The notes: generated by a model not told the origin, from the sequence alone. 40,846 bases of DNA from Pirellulaceae bacterium (GCA_016784735.1 JADHUC010000074.1:1-40846), one strand, 5' to 3'; counted from the first letter of the stretch, positions 1-8,774 are shown. Numbers and translations are program-made.

Positions 1-92
1 TGACGTTCACTCGAAAACCCTCCGTGACCAAGTGATGGGGACGTTGCCTTCCCCGGAAAAAGATCTGTAATTGCGGGGAGTTTTCGAGTTTC

Positions 93-875
93 TTGTCCCT
101 CCGTCAACCCCGGTCCCAAGGGCCTATACTGGTTCAAGGTCTAGAGACTCTTGGTAACACGCTACTGATGGCCCGATGTCTGGGAGAAGACCAAATCCTC
201 ATCAGCCTGTTGGTTCAGTATGCGATCGAGCATATGGTAATCGACGTGCTGACGCAGGAGCTTACGGACCTGGACGCTGCGCACCTCGACGCTCTCACAG
301 AACGCCTTGACGGTCTGCCGAAAGGCGGTTCCCTGCGAGCGGCGTTTGAATTCGAACAGAGAATCTACGTCGGCTGGGCGCGACGTGCCGTGCGGGAATC
401 GGAAGACGATGCTCAGGCTGTTCAGACGCTGCGCAGTATCGTTGCGGAATCGGCGACCGATGAGAACCCGTTGCCGCATGTCTCTCGCGAGCAAATCACA
501 AAATGGCTGGACGGAACCTGGAGTGACTACAGCGAGATCCTGAAATTGCTCGACGAGTCTCCGGACGCTCGCAAAGAAAAATGGGGCGCGTTGCAGCAGC
601 GAGTTCGGGCGGAGAATCCGTTTAGTGCGGTGGTTCTTCCCGGTCTGGGGCCCTGCTGTGAAGTGCGAGACAAGAACACAGCCATTCGCGCCTTATTCAA
701 AGCCGCGATCGTCATTGCCCGCGACGGCAGCAAGCGGGTTCCCGGACTCAGAGATCCATTTGGTGATGGGTCATTCGGATACAAGGAAACAACGGGAGGA
801 TTCCGCCTCTGGTCGCAGTTGGAATTCCGCGGCAAACGCGTTGAATTGGCCGTTGGCAGCGTAGAGAAGAACTAA
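93..875 (+). CDS. Hypothetical protein, 260 aa
   Basis: I do not recognise this protein. It is soluble-looking, with no signal peptide or membrane segment; the N-terminal 100 residues look helical (many Leu, Asp, Glu), and the last 60 are richer in Gly and aromatic residues, suggesting a small beta-rich end (GDGSFGYKETTGGFRLW). The reading frame opens only after a stop at 33-35, so the first usable start is the TTG at 93, with GGGGAG 12 bases upstream. An ATG at 168 (residue 26) is an alternative start without a better ribosome site. Its stop codon overlaps the stop of the convergent slipin-like gene by 4 bases. The left window edge hides what lies upstream, so operon membership is unknown. 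Confidence 0.6.
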   Translation: MSLRQPRSQGPILVQGLETLGNTLLMARCLGEDQILISLLVQYAIEHMVIDVLTQELTDLDAAHLDALTERLDGLPKGGSLRAAFEFEQRIYVGWARRAVRESEDDAQAVQTLRSIVAESATDENPLPHVSREQITKWLDGTWSDYSEILKLLDESPDARKEKWGALQQRVRAENPFSAVVLPGLGPCCEVRDKNTAIRALFKAAIVIARDGSKRVPGLRDPFGDGSFGYKETTGGFRLWSQLEFRGKRVELAVGSVEKN

Positions 876-1744
876 CCTCGCATTTCCCTGTCTTCGGACG
901 CTGTCCACTGCTTGTCGAAACCGATATAGATTCTCGCGTTTGCGTTTCGTGCGAGTTCCTGAAGGGTCCGCAATTCTTCGAGCCGCAGCAACTCGGGATG
1001 TTGACTTAACACGTCGCCGGCTTTCTGTCGCTCTTCATAGATGCCAGTCTCGGTTTCGGCTCGAAGACGAGCCGCCTCAGCCTCGGCTTGTTGCTCAAGG
1101 CGACGCGCTTCTGCATCGGCTTCGGCTTGGCGACGACTTGATTCGGCGCGGGATTGGGCTTCGATTTGTTCGACCTCGGCACGCGTACGCGCCTCGACCA
1201 ATTGGGCTTGGCTATTCCGTTCGGCTGCCAGCACGCGGTTCATAATCTCCTGGAGATTGCCAGGGAAAACCAAGTCCTTCACGTCGGCGCGCCGAATCGC
1301 AACGCCGTAGCCGGCCGCGGCTTCTTTCACGTCGGTCAGGATTTCCTCGCTCAGCCGATTACGGTTCGTAAGGATCTCTTCGAGCATCATCGTGGCGAGC
1401 GAACGGCGGGCGGCCAGTTGCACGTCGCTGTACAGCCTTTCTTCGTAGTTGGCCACCGTATGCAGAGCAGCTCGCGGGTCGGTCACGCGGAATTGGACGA
1501 GGATGCTAACCCGAATTGCCACTTTGTCCGCCGTCAAGATCTCCTGGCCCTTGATCGTCAAGTCGCGTTCGCGCATGTCGACCAGGACCACTTCAACCTT
1601 GGGCTGCTTCTTGAAGCCAAGAAACGCCGCGCGAGGAATCTCGTATCGTCCGGCTTCCAGCACCTTGGTCATTTTGCCGTCTACGTACCACAGCCCTCGG
1701 TGAGTGTCCTTGATGATGATTTCTTGGCCCGGCTGAGTGATCAT
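872..1744 (-). CDS. SPFH/band-7 domain protein (slipin-like)
   Basis: A member of the stomatin/prohibitin (SPFH) superfamily, which forms large oligomeric cages or scaffolds at membranes. The SPFH core spans about residues 5-180, with typical segments DTHRGLWYVDG, EAGRYEIPR, TADKVAIRVSILVQFRVTDP and AAARRSLA-like helices, followed by a Glu/Ala/Arg-rich coiled coil (about 180-255: RAEVEQIEAQSRAESSRRQA). At 290 aa it is slightly longer than common slipins. Unusually, no N-terminal hydrophobic hairpin is visible, so membrane attachment would have to be peripheral or through a partner. The ATG start is preceded by AAGGTG six bases upstream on the minus strand. The C-terminus meets the neighbouring unknown gene tail to tail. 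Target and partners cannot be read from the sequence. Confidence 0.85.
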   Translation of the reverse strand: MITQPGQEIIIKDTHRGLWYVDGKMTKVLEAGRYEIPRAAFLGFKKQPKVEVVLVDMRERDLTIKGQEILTADKVAIRVSILVQFRVTDPRAALHTVANYEERLYSDVQLAARRSLATMMLEEILTNRNRLSEEILTDVKEAAAGYGVAIRRADVKDLVFPGNLQEIMNRVLAAERNSQAQLVEARTRAEVEQIEAQSRAESSRRQAEADAEARRLEQQAEAEAARLRAETETGIYEERQKAGDVLSQHPELLRLEELRTLQELARNANARIYIGFDKQWTASEDREMRG

Positions 1745-1929
1745 GGAAGCACCTTAGCGAAAGAAAAAGCGCCTCGAAGCGGAGCCGATGTGGAGAACGA
1801 GCTTTCAGATTTGGCAAGTCTGAGCAACCGAACCTACTGGTGGTAGCAGCAACCATTTGGCCGCTCGCTCCGGACTCCGCCGAGGCTACGTCCTACTATA
1901 GCGGATCACGACCGCGAGGCCAAACAGGT

Positions 1930-2087
1930 AGGTCCCGGCTGCCGGACGGGACCTCGTATTCTGGCATGATTCAGCCGAGCGGAGTCGATTGGAGGTTCAT
2001 CGCTGGAGTTCACGCTTCAGCGTGTCTTCCGGCACGCTAAAGCGTGAACTCCAACAAGCCGAAGGTCCCGTCCGGCAGACGGGACCT
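1930..2087. repeat. Composite palindrome array P1-P2-P1 (left copy)
   Basis: This fills much of the 362-base gap 1745-2106. It holds a P1 palindrome (AGGTCCCG...CGGGACCT, 1930-1954), a P2 palindrome with 21-base arms around GGAGTTCACGCTTCAGCGTG (2004-2024 and 2033-2053, one mismatch), and a second P1 (2063-2087). The stretch 2004-2090 is an inverted-orientation copy of 40295-40375 near the right end of the window. No coding sequence is supported in the gap. The hairpins could act as terminators between the convergent transcription units, but none has a T-run. I interpret the array as a dispersed non-autonomous mobile repeat. Confidence 0.8.
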
Positions 2088-2106
2088 ACCTCTTGGTTGC
2101 CAGTCC

Positions 2107-5100
2107 CTATTCAGCCGCCATCACGACGCGGAATCCTACGTTGAAGACTTTCTGCCAATCCGGGTAGTTCTGACGGAATGCGGAACGGGCTCGCTTTGGG
2201 CGGTCGTAGAAGGAACCGCCTCGCACCACCTTCGTGCCTGCGGCCCGCGGATCGTCACGGCCGTCGCCGGAATCGTAGGGGTAGGGGCGGTAGGCCGTAC
2301 GGGTCCATTCGGCGACGTTGCCGTGCATGTCGCACAGGCCCCATGCGTTTGGCGCGTATCGGCCGACGTCGCCGGTCACGACATTGCCGTCGTTGACCGC
2401 GTCGTTTGTGGGGAGCCACTTGGGCGAGTCACGCCGCGTCAGGTTGTTTAACTGCTGGTCGGCCAGGTTGGCTAGCTTGCTGTAATCCGATTCGCAGTTG
2501 CCGTAATACATCGGCGTATCCGTGCCGGCGCGGCACGCGTACTCCCACTGAGCTTCGGTCGGCAAAGTGAACCGTTGGCCCGTCTTCTGTGACAGCCAAT
2601 TGCAGAACGCCAACGCTCGATCCCAGGACAGCCGGATGGCAGGTTGTCGAGGACGGTCGACCGCCACGCCACGACTGCTGTGATCCTTGTTGAAGATGCT
2701 GATGTAGCCGACGTCGTGTGACGAATCGAAGGCGGCCAACTGGTCGTTGGTCACTTCGAACTTGCCCATGTAAAACGGCTTGTCGATCTTCACAGCCGTC
2801 TGTGGATACTCGTCCGGATAGCCGTCCGGCGATCCCATCACGAACTCACCGGCCGGAACCAATACGAGGTCCATGACGACGCCTTCGGCAAGGTCGATTT
2901 GCACTTCCGTCGGCAATCCTGGGGCGGCTTGCCGTCGTTCGGCTTCGGCCAGGTCGAACGGCCAATTGGGTACCTTCAGGTTCTGCGGTTTGCGTTCCGG
3001 CGGCGCCGTTGGCTTGACGAAGTCAGGCCGCTCGGGCGCGGGCGTCGGATACTCTTCGGGGTTCTCGGGCCGGTTGGCAAACAGTGTCCGCATCTCCAAC
3101 CGCCTCGCTTCGCCGTCCGAGTGGTTGCCGCCGCGATGCTCGTGCCAGGTGCCATGGTCTGGCACGTTCAGATCAATCCACGTGACCAAACGGTCCCAGG
3201 CCTCGCCATCCAACTCGACACCGTGGTGGCCCTTCGAGAGCATCTGCACCAGTTCGCTGACGCTGGCGTGGTATTCCAGCGGCTTCTGCATGAAATAGTC
3301 GCTCTCCGGGCCGGGCCGACGTACGTAGGGGTGCAGGTCGCAATACGAGGGCGTGAAGTTGCGGAACGGACTCGGTCGGTCAGCTATGAAGTTCGGCCGA
3401 TCCTGATGCTTGCCGTCGTGACACCCGACGCAGTTCTTGTCAAGGACTGGTTGCACTTCTCGTTTGAAACTGAACGGGCGTGCCGGACCGTACCAGGGCG
3501 TCATCTCGGACGGCGCACGCTCCATGGCCAGGGTCGCCTTCGACGGTGGCGTGGTATTCTGGCTTTCGTGGCAACCGACACACGACAGGACTTCACCGGG
3601 CATGGCCGTGTACCAGCTTCGCATGATCTGCAGCGCCCGACCGTTTTCATCCAGCGGCTGTACGGCGATGGGCACGTTGGCCGGCACCTTGAAGTTGGCC
3701 GAACCGTCGTCTTCCACCGGTACCGTGCCCAGGATGCGGCGAGCGTCCCAAGGCCCGTCGATGCCGATGTGGATGTGGCCGCCCATGCCGTTATAGGCAT
3801 AGTGGAATTCGTAGATTCGCAATGATTTCACCGCTCCGCGTGGAACGCCTTTCAGCCCGTCGCCGGCATAGATATCGGACAAGTAGATCGTAGCATCCGG
3901 CTTGCTGGGATCGACGCGATCTTTGAGGACCGGCGGTCGCGGCGTTTTGCGCAACGGCACGGGTTCGAACAGCACGTTTCCGGGCTGTTCCTTGATCAGC
4001 ACCATGTTGTCGAAGATGTCGACCAGGTAAATGCCCCACAACGACTGGGCGGTCGGCTGCATGGCCACCACGAAGTACTTGTCACTGAGCGGATACGGGT
4101 GCAGGAACTTGGGCCACGAGTTGTTGACGATCGCGTCGCCGATGTTCGCCTCGACTTTGACACCATAGCCCGGGATCCGTTGCACGGCACCGTTAGCCTG
4201 ATGGCGTCCCAGAGCCGGATCGAAGACCAGCAGTTCGCCCATGCGCGGCACGCCGTGGTGGCCTGAGATGACCGCCACCACCTTCGAAGGATGATCCGGT
4301 ATGGGCCGTGCATAGAAGGTCGAATTCGGCCACGGCGAATTGCTGCCATAGTACTGCATCTGGTTCGTGCCGTCCGGGTTCATCGAGAACAGCAGGCGGG
4401 TAAAGTAGTGGGGCGAATCGGAATACTCCCAACGCGTGTAAAGAACACGCCCGTCGTTCAACACGGTGGGGCACCAGTCGTGGTCCTGGTCGAAGCAAAG
4501 TTGCCGAGTGTTCGAGCCGTCGGCGTCCATAATGAAGAGGTTGGCCACGGCGTTCCCGCCGCCCACGCACGGCACGCCTTGGAAGCAGCGAGTCGAATCG
4601 AAGATGATCCGCCCGTCCGGCAGGTAGCAAGCGTCGTAGTTGTCCACGTCCGGGAACTCGCCCGGCGTCACCTGCCGCAAGCCCTGGCCATCGGCGCCGG
4701 TTTCCCAGATTTGGAAACGGTTGTGGTTGCCAATCATGGAAAACAGCATCCGGTCGGCGTCGAAATGCAAATCGACGTCGCCGACGAAGATGTCTTTCTC
4801 CGGCTTGAATAGCGTCGTGAGTTCTCCGTTCGGGCCGACCGGCGATAGGACCGCGATCTCGTTGTTGAAACCGGAACGGGACAAGGCACAGTTGCCCTGC
4901 CAGTTTTGCGGCAGGCCGAGGGCGGGGCTGCTGGAACTGCGTTTCACAAGCAGCAAGCGATCGAAGTCCAGAAGCGGATTGGACAGCAACGCGTCGCCCT
5001 GCAGCTTCTGGAATCGCTCGACCAGATCGGGAATCCGCTGTGTGAGGCTGCCGTCGCCCGTTGCCAACGCCTTTTCGATGTCGGTGGCCTGGCGTTCCAG

Positions 5101-6129
5101 ATCGTCCACTTGTTTCAGGAATTGGCTCGCCCCGGTGTACTGACCGGGGTAACTGTTGCTCAAATCCTGAATCGCCATTCGAAGTGCGTCGAAGCGGATC
5201 TGCTTCATCTCGGCCGTCCGGTGACGAAACAGGCAGACTTTGGTGAACAGTCCCAGCCATGCCGTGTCGCCCGGGCGCGCGTCAGTCTCCTTGAGCGACT
5301 GTAGCTGGCCGCGAAAGCACTCGCCTTCCCGGCCGCAATCCCGAATCGCCGCTTCGACCATCGTTTCGGTCAATTGAAGGTTGTCCGCCGAAGCGAACCA
5401 TTCCAAGTGTCGATTGCTCGACAAGTAACGCTTCATCCAGCCGGCTTCCAGTGGGTAATCGGCTTCGACTTGTTTCCAAGCATCGAGCAACGGATCGGAA
5501 GGCTGCGCGGACGGGTTCAGCGTGAAGAAGAACCCATGACCACCGCTGTTATTGAAAATCTTCATCAACAGGCGGTTTTCGCCTGCTTTGAAATCGAGTG
5601 CGGCGCGGTCCTGGTTTGCTCCGGGACCCCGCGGAACGTCGTGGGAGATGACTTGCTTGCCGTTCAGCCACACGACTAGCCCGTCGTCGCTGCCGAATCC
5701 AGCCGGCAGGGACACCGGTTGCTGGGAAGTGATCGTCCGGAACAGATACGTCGGGCCTCGGCCACCGTCGGACGGTAGATTGTGAACTCGGCCGTCAACC
5801 CACCCCAAGTTCTGCTGCCACCGCGGCTTGCCGTCCGGGTCTTTGGCGTCCAGGTCGACCCCTTCTTCAGGAAACAGGGCGTCCGCGAAACGGGCGGCCT
5901 TCATTTGCCCCGTGGTAAACCACACTCCCAGTTCGATCGGCTGGGGTTTGGCCGTTTCCTCCTTGGGTTTGGCGAAGCTTGCACGAGTGGCCAGCATGGT
6001 TTCCGGCCACGTAGCCTTTTTCACGTAGCGCTGGCCATCGTCAGCCGCACCGCCTGAGGTTGACAACATCAATACCCAAACGGAAAAGAAGGACAAGACG
6101 GTCGTTAGCCATGTCGTTCGTCGTGTCAT
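2107..6129 (-). CDS. Secreted HzsA-like dihaem protein with C-terminal FGE/SUMF1-like domain
   Basis: A 1340-aa exported protein. The ATG at 6129 is chosen because GAGGAGG lies 7 bases upstream and a clean signal peptide follows (TWLTTVLSFFSVWVLMLSTSGGA); the frame stays open to 6420, but the added residues look non-coding. Order of parts: a lectin/jelly-roll-like module (about 60-205); a beta-propeller of the hydrazine synthase alpha type (about 385-700, FDSTRCFQGVPCVGGGNAVANLF broken here as FDSTRCFQG and GGGNAVANLF); two c-type haem motifs, CVGCH at 850-854 and CVGCH at 900-904; and a formylglycine-generating-enzyme/SUMF1 fold (about 1085-1338, GEFVMGS, LPTEAQWEYACRAGT, MHGNVAEW, VVRGGSF). 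The usual catalytic cysteine pair after the RGGSF motif is missing (SFYDRPKRARS, then VGFRVV instead of GFRC), so it is probably not an active FGE. HzsA-like relatives occur widely in planctomycetes; this gene alone does not indicate anammox. It is likely periplasmic; substrate unknown. Confidence 0.88.
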   Translation of the reverse strand: MTRRTTWLTTVLSFFSVWVLMLSTSGGAADDGQRYVKKATWPETMLATRASFAKPKEETAKPQPIELGVWFTTGQMKAARFADALFPEEGVDLDAKDPDGKPRWQQNLGWVDGRVHNLPSDGGRGPTYLFRTITSQQPVSLPAGFGSDDGLVVWLNGKQVISHDVPRGPGANQDRAALDFKAGENRLLMKIFNNSGGHGFFFTLNPSAQPSDPLLDAWKQVEADYPLEAGWMKRYLSSNRHLEWFASADNLQLTETMVEAAIRDCGREGECFRGQLQSLKETDARPGDTAWLGLFTKVCLFRHRTAEMKQIRFDALRMAIQDLSNSYPGQYTGASQFLKQVDDLERQATDIEKALATGDGSLTQRIPDLVERFQKLQGDALLSNPLLDFDRLLLVKRSSSSPALGLPQNWQGNCALSRSGFNNEIAVLSPVGPNGELTTLFKPEKDIFVGDVDLHFDADRMLFSMIGNHNRFQIWETGADGQGLRQVTPGEFPDVDNYDACYLPDGRIIFDSTRCFQGVPCVGGGNAVANLFIMDADGSNTRQLCFDQDHDWCPTVLNDGRVLYTRWEYSDSPHYFTRLLFSMNPDGTNQMQYYGSNSPWPNSTFYARPIPDHPSKVVAVISGHHGVPRMGELLVFDPALGRHQANGAVQRIPGYGVKVEANIGDAIVNNSWPKFLHPYPLSDKYFVVAMQPTAQSLWGIYLVDIFDNMVLIKEQPGNVLFEPVPLRKTPRPPVLKDRVDPSKPDATIYLSDIYAGDGLKGVPRGAVKSLRIYEFHYAYNGMGGHIHIGIDGPWDARRILGTVPVEDDGSANFKVPANVPIAVQPLDENGRALQIMRSWYTAMPGEVLSCVGCHESQNTTPPSKATLAMERAPSEMTPWYGPARPFSFKREVQPVLDKNCVGCHDGKHQDRPNFIADRPSPFRNFTPSYCDLHPYVRRPGPESDYFMQKPLEYHASVSELVQMLSKGHHGVELDGEAWDRLVTWIDLNVPDHGTWHEHRGGNHSDGEARRLEMRTLFANRPENPEEYPTPAPERPDFVKPTAPPERKPQNLKVPNWPFDLAEAERRQAAPGLPTEVQIDLAEGVVMDLVLVPAGEFVMGSPDGYPDEYPQTAVKIDKPFYMGKFEVTNDQLAAFDSSHDVGYISIFNKDHSSRGVAVDRPRQPAIRLSWDRALAFCNWLSQKTGQRFTLPTEAQWEYACRAGTDTPMYYGNCESDYSKLANLADQQLNNLTRRDSPKWLPTNDAVNDGNVVTGDVGRYAPNAWGLCDMHGNVAEWTRTAYRPYPYDSGDGRDDPRAAGTKVVRGGSFYDRPKRARSAFRQNYPDWQKVFNVGFRVVMAAE

Positions 6130-7022
6130 AATTGGCCTCCTCGGCAGGCAATGCGATTGAGGAAAAGGTAGGACGATTAGGTTCCCAGTGTACCCTGCTC
6201 CAGCGGCCAGAGCCAATAGGAGTCGCCATCGTCCGGCTTGCGGGGGCCCGAGGTCCGACGGAAGGCCGATTGCAGGATGGGTCGCCAGATTCGACCGTTT
6301 TTTGGATTTGTGCAATAATTTTCTTGTCAGATGGCGAACCTTTTCGCCGATGACGCGTCTAGAATGACGTAACCGGCCAAATGTCCGGTTTTGGGGGGAG
6401 ATTTTGTGGTTCATCCCCACAAATCGACTCGTCCCGAGCCGACTTTGGCGTTACACTTGCAGTTGGACCCGCAATTCGTTTCGCGGGGATCAAATTGCAG
6501 GACACAGCTTGCTCTTTCTAGGTTCACTCTCTGACTGCGTTGGAGGACGCCAAGGAGTACTGAGATGCGAAGCTTCATCATTGCCCCCACAAATATGGAT
6601 TTCGTCGATGGGTGCCAGAATGGCGCCGATGTGGCAGGCATGATCGGGCTGCGCAAGCAAGGACTCCGCTCCCCACGCTTCTATGCCAGACCGGTCATGC
6701 CCGCGCGGACGTGCCTATCAGGCTCGACGACGTGCCATGAACCGGAGCGGCATCTGGCCAATTGCAGGCCGGAACGCGCTTGTTCGGTCAAACGCGACTC
6801 GCATTGGCGCATGTTGCGCCCGGCGAGTTCGCGGCGATCCGCGGCGATAGGTTGAGTTGACACTCCGACTTTGACCTATTTTGGCACCGCGGAAGCCCGA
6901 CCGGACCCTCGGCCACACGGCTGACGGCACCCTCGGACTGCGTTTTGCCCGTCGCCATGCGTTTTTGGCCGTTTCGCGTTGGTCTGCTCGTTTTGCAGCC
7001 GGCAAATCAGGGAGGTGGAACC
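6130..7022. other. Long intergenic region, no gene recognised
   Basis: An 893-base gap between divergent genes: the HzsA-like gene runs leftward and the sigma factor rightward, so it should contain both promoters. A short hairpin (AACCGG 6371-6376 with CCGGTT 6385-6390, followed by TTT) is the only structure I noted. An ATG-started frame at 6565-6855 has a passable ribosome site, but its product is low-complexity, Arg/Cys/Pro-rich and unlike a folded protein, so it is not called. No confident sigma-70 promoter was found. Confidence 0.5.
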
Positions 7023-7610
7023 ATGACTACTCGCACTACCACAACTCGAACCATCAACGTCCGCACGGCTACCGTCGCACAATTGGTGCGCGCCGCGCAG
7101 GCCGGCAACCGCGAAGCGTTCGGCGAGCTGTTCGAGCGGTTCCAGCGACACGTCCTTGCGATCGCCTTCGGACGGCTTGGCGACTACGCCGACGCACAGG
7201 AACTGTGCCAGGACGTCTTCGTCCAGGCATTGCAGAAGATCAAGCAGTTGCGCGATCCGGAGTGCTTCGGCTCGTGGCTGCGGTCGATCGCGCATCGGAT
7301 GGCGATCAATCGAGCCGTACGGCGCGGCCCGGAGTACTTCGCTGAGCCGAACGCCTTGGCGACAACCTGCGTCGAGGACGAGACGCCGCTGACGGCCGCA
7401 TTGGCCGACGAGCGCCGGCTGCACGTGCGGGCGGGCTTGTCGCGGTTGCGCGAATTGGATCGGGCGACCCTCGAGGCGTTCTACGTCAAGGGACAGTCGC
7501 TGAACGAGATGAGCGACGAGTTCGGCGCGCCGCTGGGCACGATCAAGCGGCGTCTGCACGTCGCTCGTAAGCGGTTGGCCAAGGAAGTCGAGCCGCTTGT
7601 CGCCGTCTAG
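7023..7610 (+). CDS. ECF-family RNA polymerase sigma factor
   Basis: A 195-aa extracytoplasmic-function sigma factor that would direct RNA polymerase to its own promoter set. Region 2 is at about residues 29-100 (REAFGELFERFQRHVLAIAF, DAQELCQDVFVQALQKI, FGSWLRSIAHRMAINRA) and region 4 at about 139-188, with the helix-turn-helix GQSLNEMSDEFGAPLGTIKR. The start at 7023 has GGAGG at 7011-7015, seven bases upstream; the upstream in-frame ATGs lack this. The N-terminal 18 residues are Thr/Arg-rich (TTRTTTTRT) and probably disordered. No anti-sigma gene adjoins it. The nearest neighbour is a convergent HTH protein past a strong terminator, so its control is not evident from context. Confidence 0.93.
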   Translation: MTTRTTTTRTINVRTATVAQLVRAAQAGNREAFGELFERFQRHVLAIAFGRLGDYADAQELCQDVFVQALQKIKQLRDPECFGSWLRSIAHRMAINRAVRRGPEYFAEPNALATTCVEDETPLTAALADERRLHVRAGLSRLRELDRATLEAFYVKGQSLNEMSDEFGAPLGTIKRRLHVARKRLAKEVEPLVAV

Positions 7611-7627
7611 CGATTAGACAACAGACG

Positions 7628-7660
7628 AGGCCCGCAGCGGAAGTCGCTGCGGGCCTTTTT
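7628..7660 (+). terminator. Rho-independent terminator after sigma factor
   Basis: A perfect 12-base-pair GC-rich stem (AGGCCCGCAGCG, 7628-7639, pairing with 7645-7656), a 5-base loop GAAGT and a run of five T. It starts 17 bases after the sigma-factor stop codon and fits an intrinsic terminator on the plus strand. Confidence 0.9.
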
Positions 7661-7746
7661 CGTACGAAAGATGAAGCTTCTCGCACGAACCGAAAAAGAG
7701 GGCAACGATGGAAGAATGAAACTGCCGTATGGATGAGTATTGCTGG

Positions 7747-7841
7747 CCCACACAAGCCCGAAGCGCCAGCGAGGGAACACGTTGTGGCAAATCCCTCGCT
7801 GGCGCTTCGGGCTTGTGTGGGACAGCAGAGCAGCGCTGTCC
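7747..7841. repeat. P3 palindrome, 30-bp perfect arms, plus adjoining hairpin
   Basis: Arms 7747-7776 and 7792-7821 are perfect inverted repeats (core CACAAGCCCGAAGCGCCAGC) around a 15-base loop. A second hairpin overlaps the right edge: GGACAGC 7820-7826 with GCTGTCC 7835-7841, ending 2 bases before the stop codon of the HTH gene. A diverged copy of the large palindrome lies at 33754-33820. There is no T-run and it lies beyond the sigma-factor terminator, so it is better read as a dispersed element than as a second terminator. Confidence 0.85.
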
Positions 7842-7843
7842 GA

Positions 7844-8398
7844 CTAGTCGGCGGTGTCAAGCGGCGGCGTCTGCAGCAACTCGTCGGATACCCGGCGTTC
7901 GACAATACGTCCGTAGTCGTCCATATTTCGTCGCTGGCCTACCGAGTGCCACGGGCCAATCTCCTCCAACTCCGGCATCAACTCGACAAGCTGATCGACC
8001 AGCATTTGTGCCAGGCGTCGGACCCGGACCGTCGGCGCCAGTTCGAGAATGGCGGACGCGGTCTTCATAACGCGTACCATGCGCGCCCGCTCCAGGACCG
8101 GACGCGACAACGGCGTTCCGGGGTCCTGCAGCAAATCCGAAAGGGGTACGGCCAGCGCGGCCTGCCACCTGTAAAGCTCGCTTAAACGAAGATCCGAGGT
8201 CTCGTCCTCCTGATCCTTCGCGTCGGTCACGTTCGAACCTACTTGGCGCGCAGCCGTCCGCAACGACATGCCTTGTTCTTCGCGGACGGTTCTGATCCGA
8301 TGCAGACGTTGATCGCCGTTCGTACGCTGCGATACGCCGTTGGGCCCTACTGATGGCGAGCCATTACAGCGCTGCGCATCAGATTCGGCAGCCTCCAT
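7844..8398 (-). CDS. Probable XRE-like helix-turn-helix protein
   Basis: A 184-aa protein with a Cro/C1-like segment, RIRTVREEQGMSLRTAARQVG, followed by an acidic linker (DAKDQEDETSDLRLSELYRWQ) and a helical C-terminal region (about 100-165: MKTASAILELAPTVRVRRLAQMLVDQLVELMPELEEIG). The start at 8398 is preferred because GAGGAGG lies 10 bases upstream; the frame extends to an ATG at 8512 with a poor ribosome site. It would be a cytoplasmic DNA-binding regulator. It is convergent with the ECF sigma gene and divergent from thiC, with a large palindrome in the thiC-side gap. The HTH match is by motif shape only, and the long insertion after the recognition helix is unusual. Confidence 0.65.
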   Translation of the reverse strand: MEAAESDAQRCNGSPSVGPNGVSQRTNGDQRLHRIRTVREEQGMSLRTAARQVGSNVTDAKDQEDETSDLRLSELYRWQAALAVPLSDLLQDPGTPLSRPVLERARMVRVMKTASAILELAPTVRVRRLAQMLVDQLVELMPELEEIGPWHSVGQRRNMDDYGRIVERRVSDELLQTPPLDTAD

Positions 8399-8615
8399 CT
8401 CCTTCCCACCTCCTCTGTTCGCTTGCCGGACCACCCGCTGATGGTGGTGGACAACCGGCACTGGTGTCCATGTCTTTGGATGCTCGGAAGTCTTGGAAAG
8501 TTCCATCTGCATATGCCTTGTTCGATGCGGAGCGGAAAAATCGCTAGAATTGGGTATTGCGACAGGTCCTTGTGCCGCCTCGATCGTGAGTCAGGCAAGT
8601 ACGTGCGGTCGCAGT

Positions 8616-8689
8616 ACGTGGGGCACGTTTCCAACGTGCCGTCGCAGAAAACCCTACGGACATTGGCACGTTAGAAACGTGCCCCACGT
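8616..8689. repeat. P4 palindrome, 25-bp arms
   Basis: Arms 8616-8640 and 8665-8689 (core GTGGGGCACGTTTCCAACGT) differ at one position and enclose a 24-base loop. It sits in the 429-base divergent gap 8399-8827 between the HTH gene and thiC, upstream of the candidate thiC promoter. A relative with GTGGGGCGAGCTTCCAGCTT-type arms is at 35225-35287. Confidence 0.8.
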
Positions 8690-8746
8690 TGCCGAAGGTG
8701 CGACCAATGCCTTTCCTTGCCGACTGGAACCTGTTCGGGTGGTCAA

Positions 8747-8774
8747 TTGACAATCCGGCTTTGGCCGGTAGGAT
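8747..8774 (+). promoter_or_regulatory. Candidate sigma-70 promoter of thiC
   Basis: TTGACA at 8747-8752, a 16-base spacer and TAGGAT at 8769-8774 lie about 54 bases before the thiC start. The spacer contains an inverted repeat CCGGC/GCCGG (8755-8759, 8764-8768). I looked for the TPP riboswitch core (CTGAGA...ACCTGA) in the leader and did not find it. The right part, CCGGTAGGATGACTT, recurs almost exactly before the beta-helix gene at about 38894-38910, so part of this match could belong to a dispersed repeat instead. Confidence 0.45.

Noticed and set aside
2107..6129. Evidence for anammox metabolism from the HzsA-like gene
   Set aside because: HzsA-like propeller-haem proteins occur in many non-anammox planctomycetes, and the other hydrazine synthase subunits are not present in the window.
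6130..6420. N-terminal extension of the HzsA-like protein
   Set aside because: The frame is open, but the ATG at 6129 has a strong ribosome site and starts a proper signal peptide; the extension is Arg-rich and not protein-like.
6565..6855. Possible small gene in the long intergenic region
   Set aside because: It has an acceptable ribosome site, but the product is rich in Arg, Cys, Ser and Pro, has no motif and is overlapped by other equally open frames.
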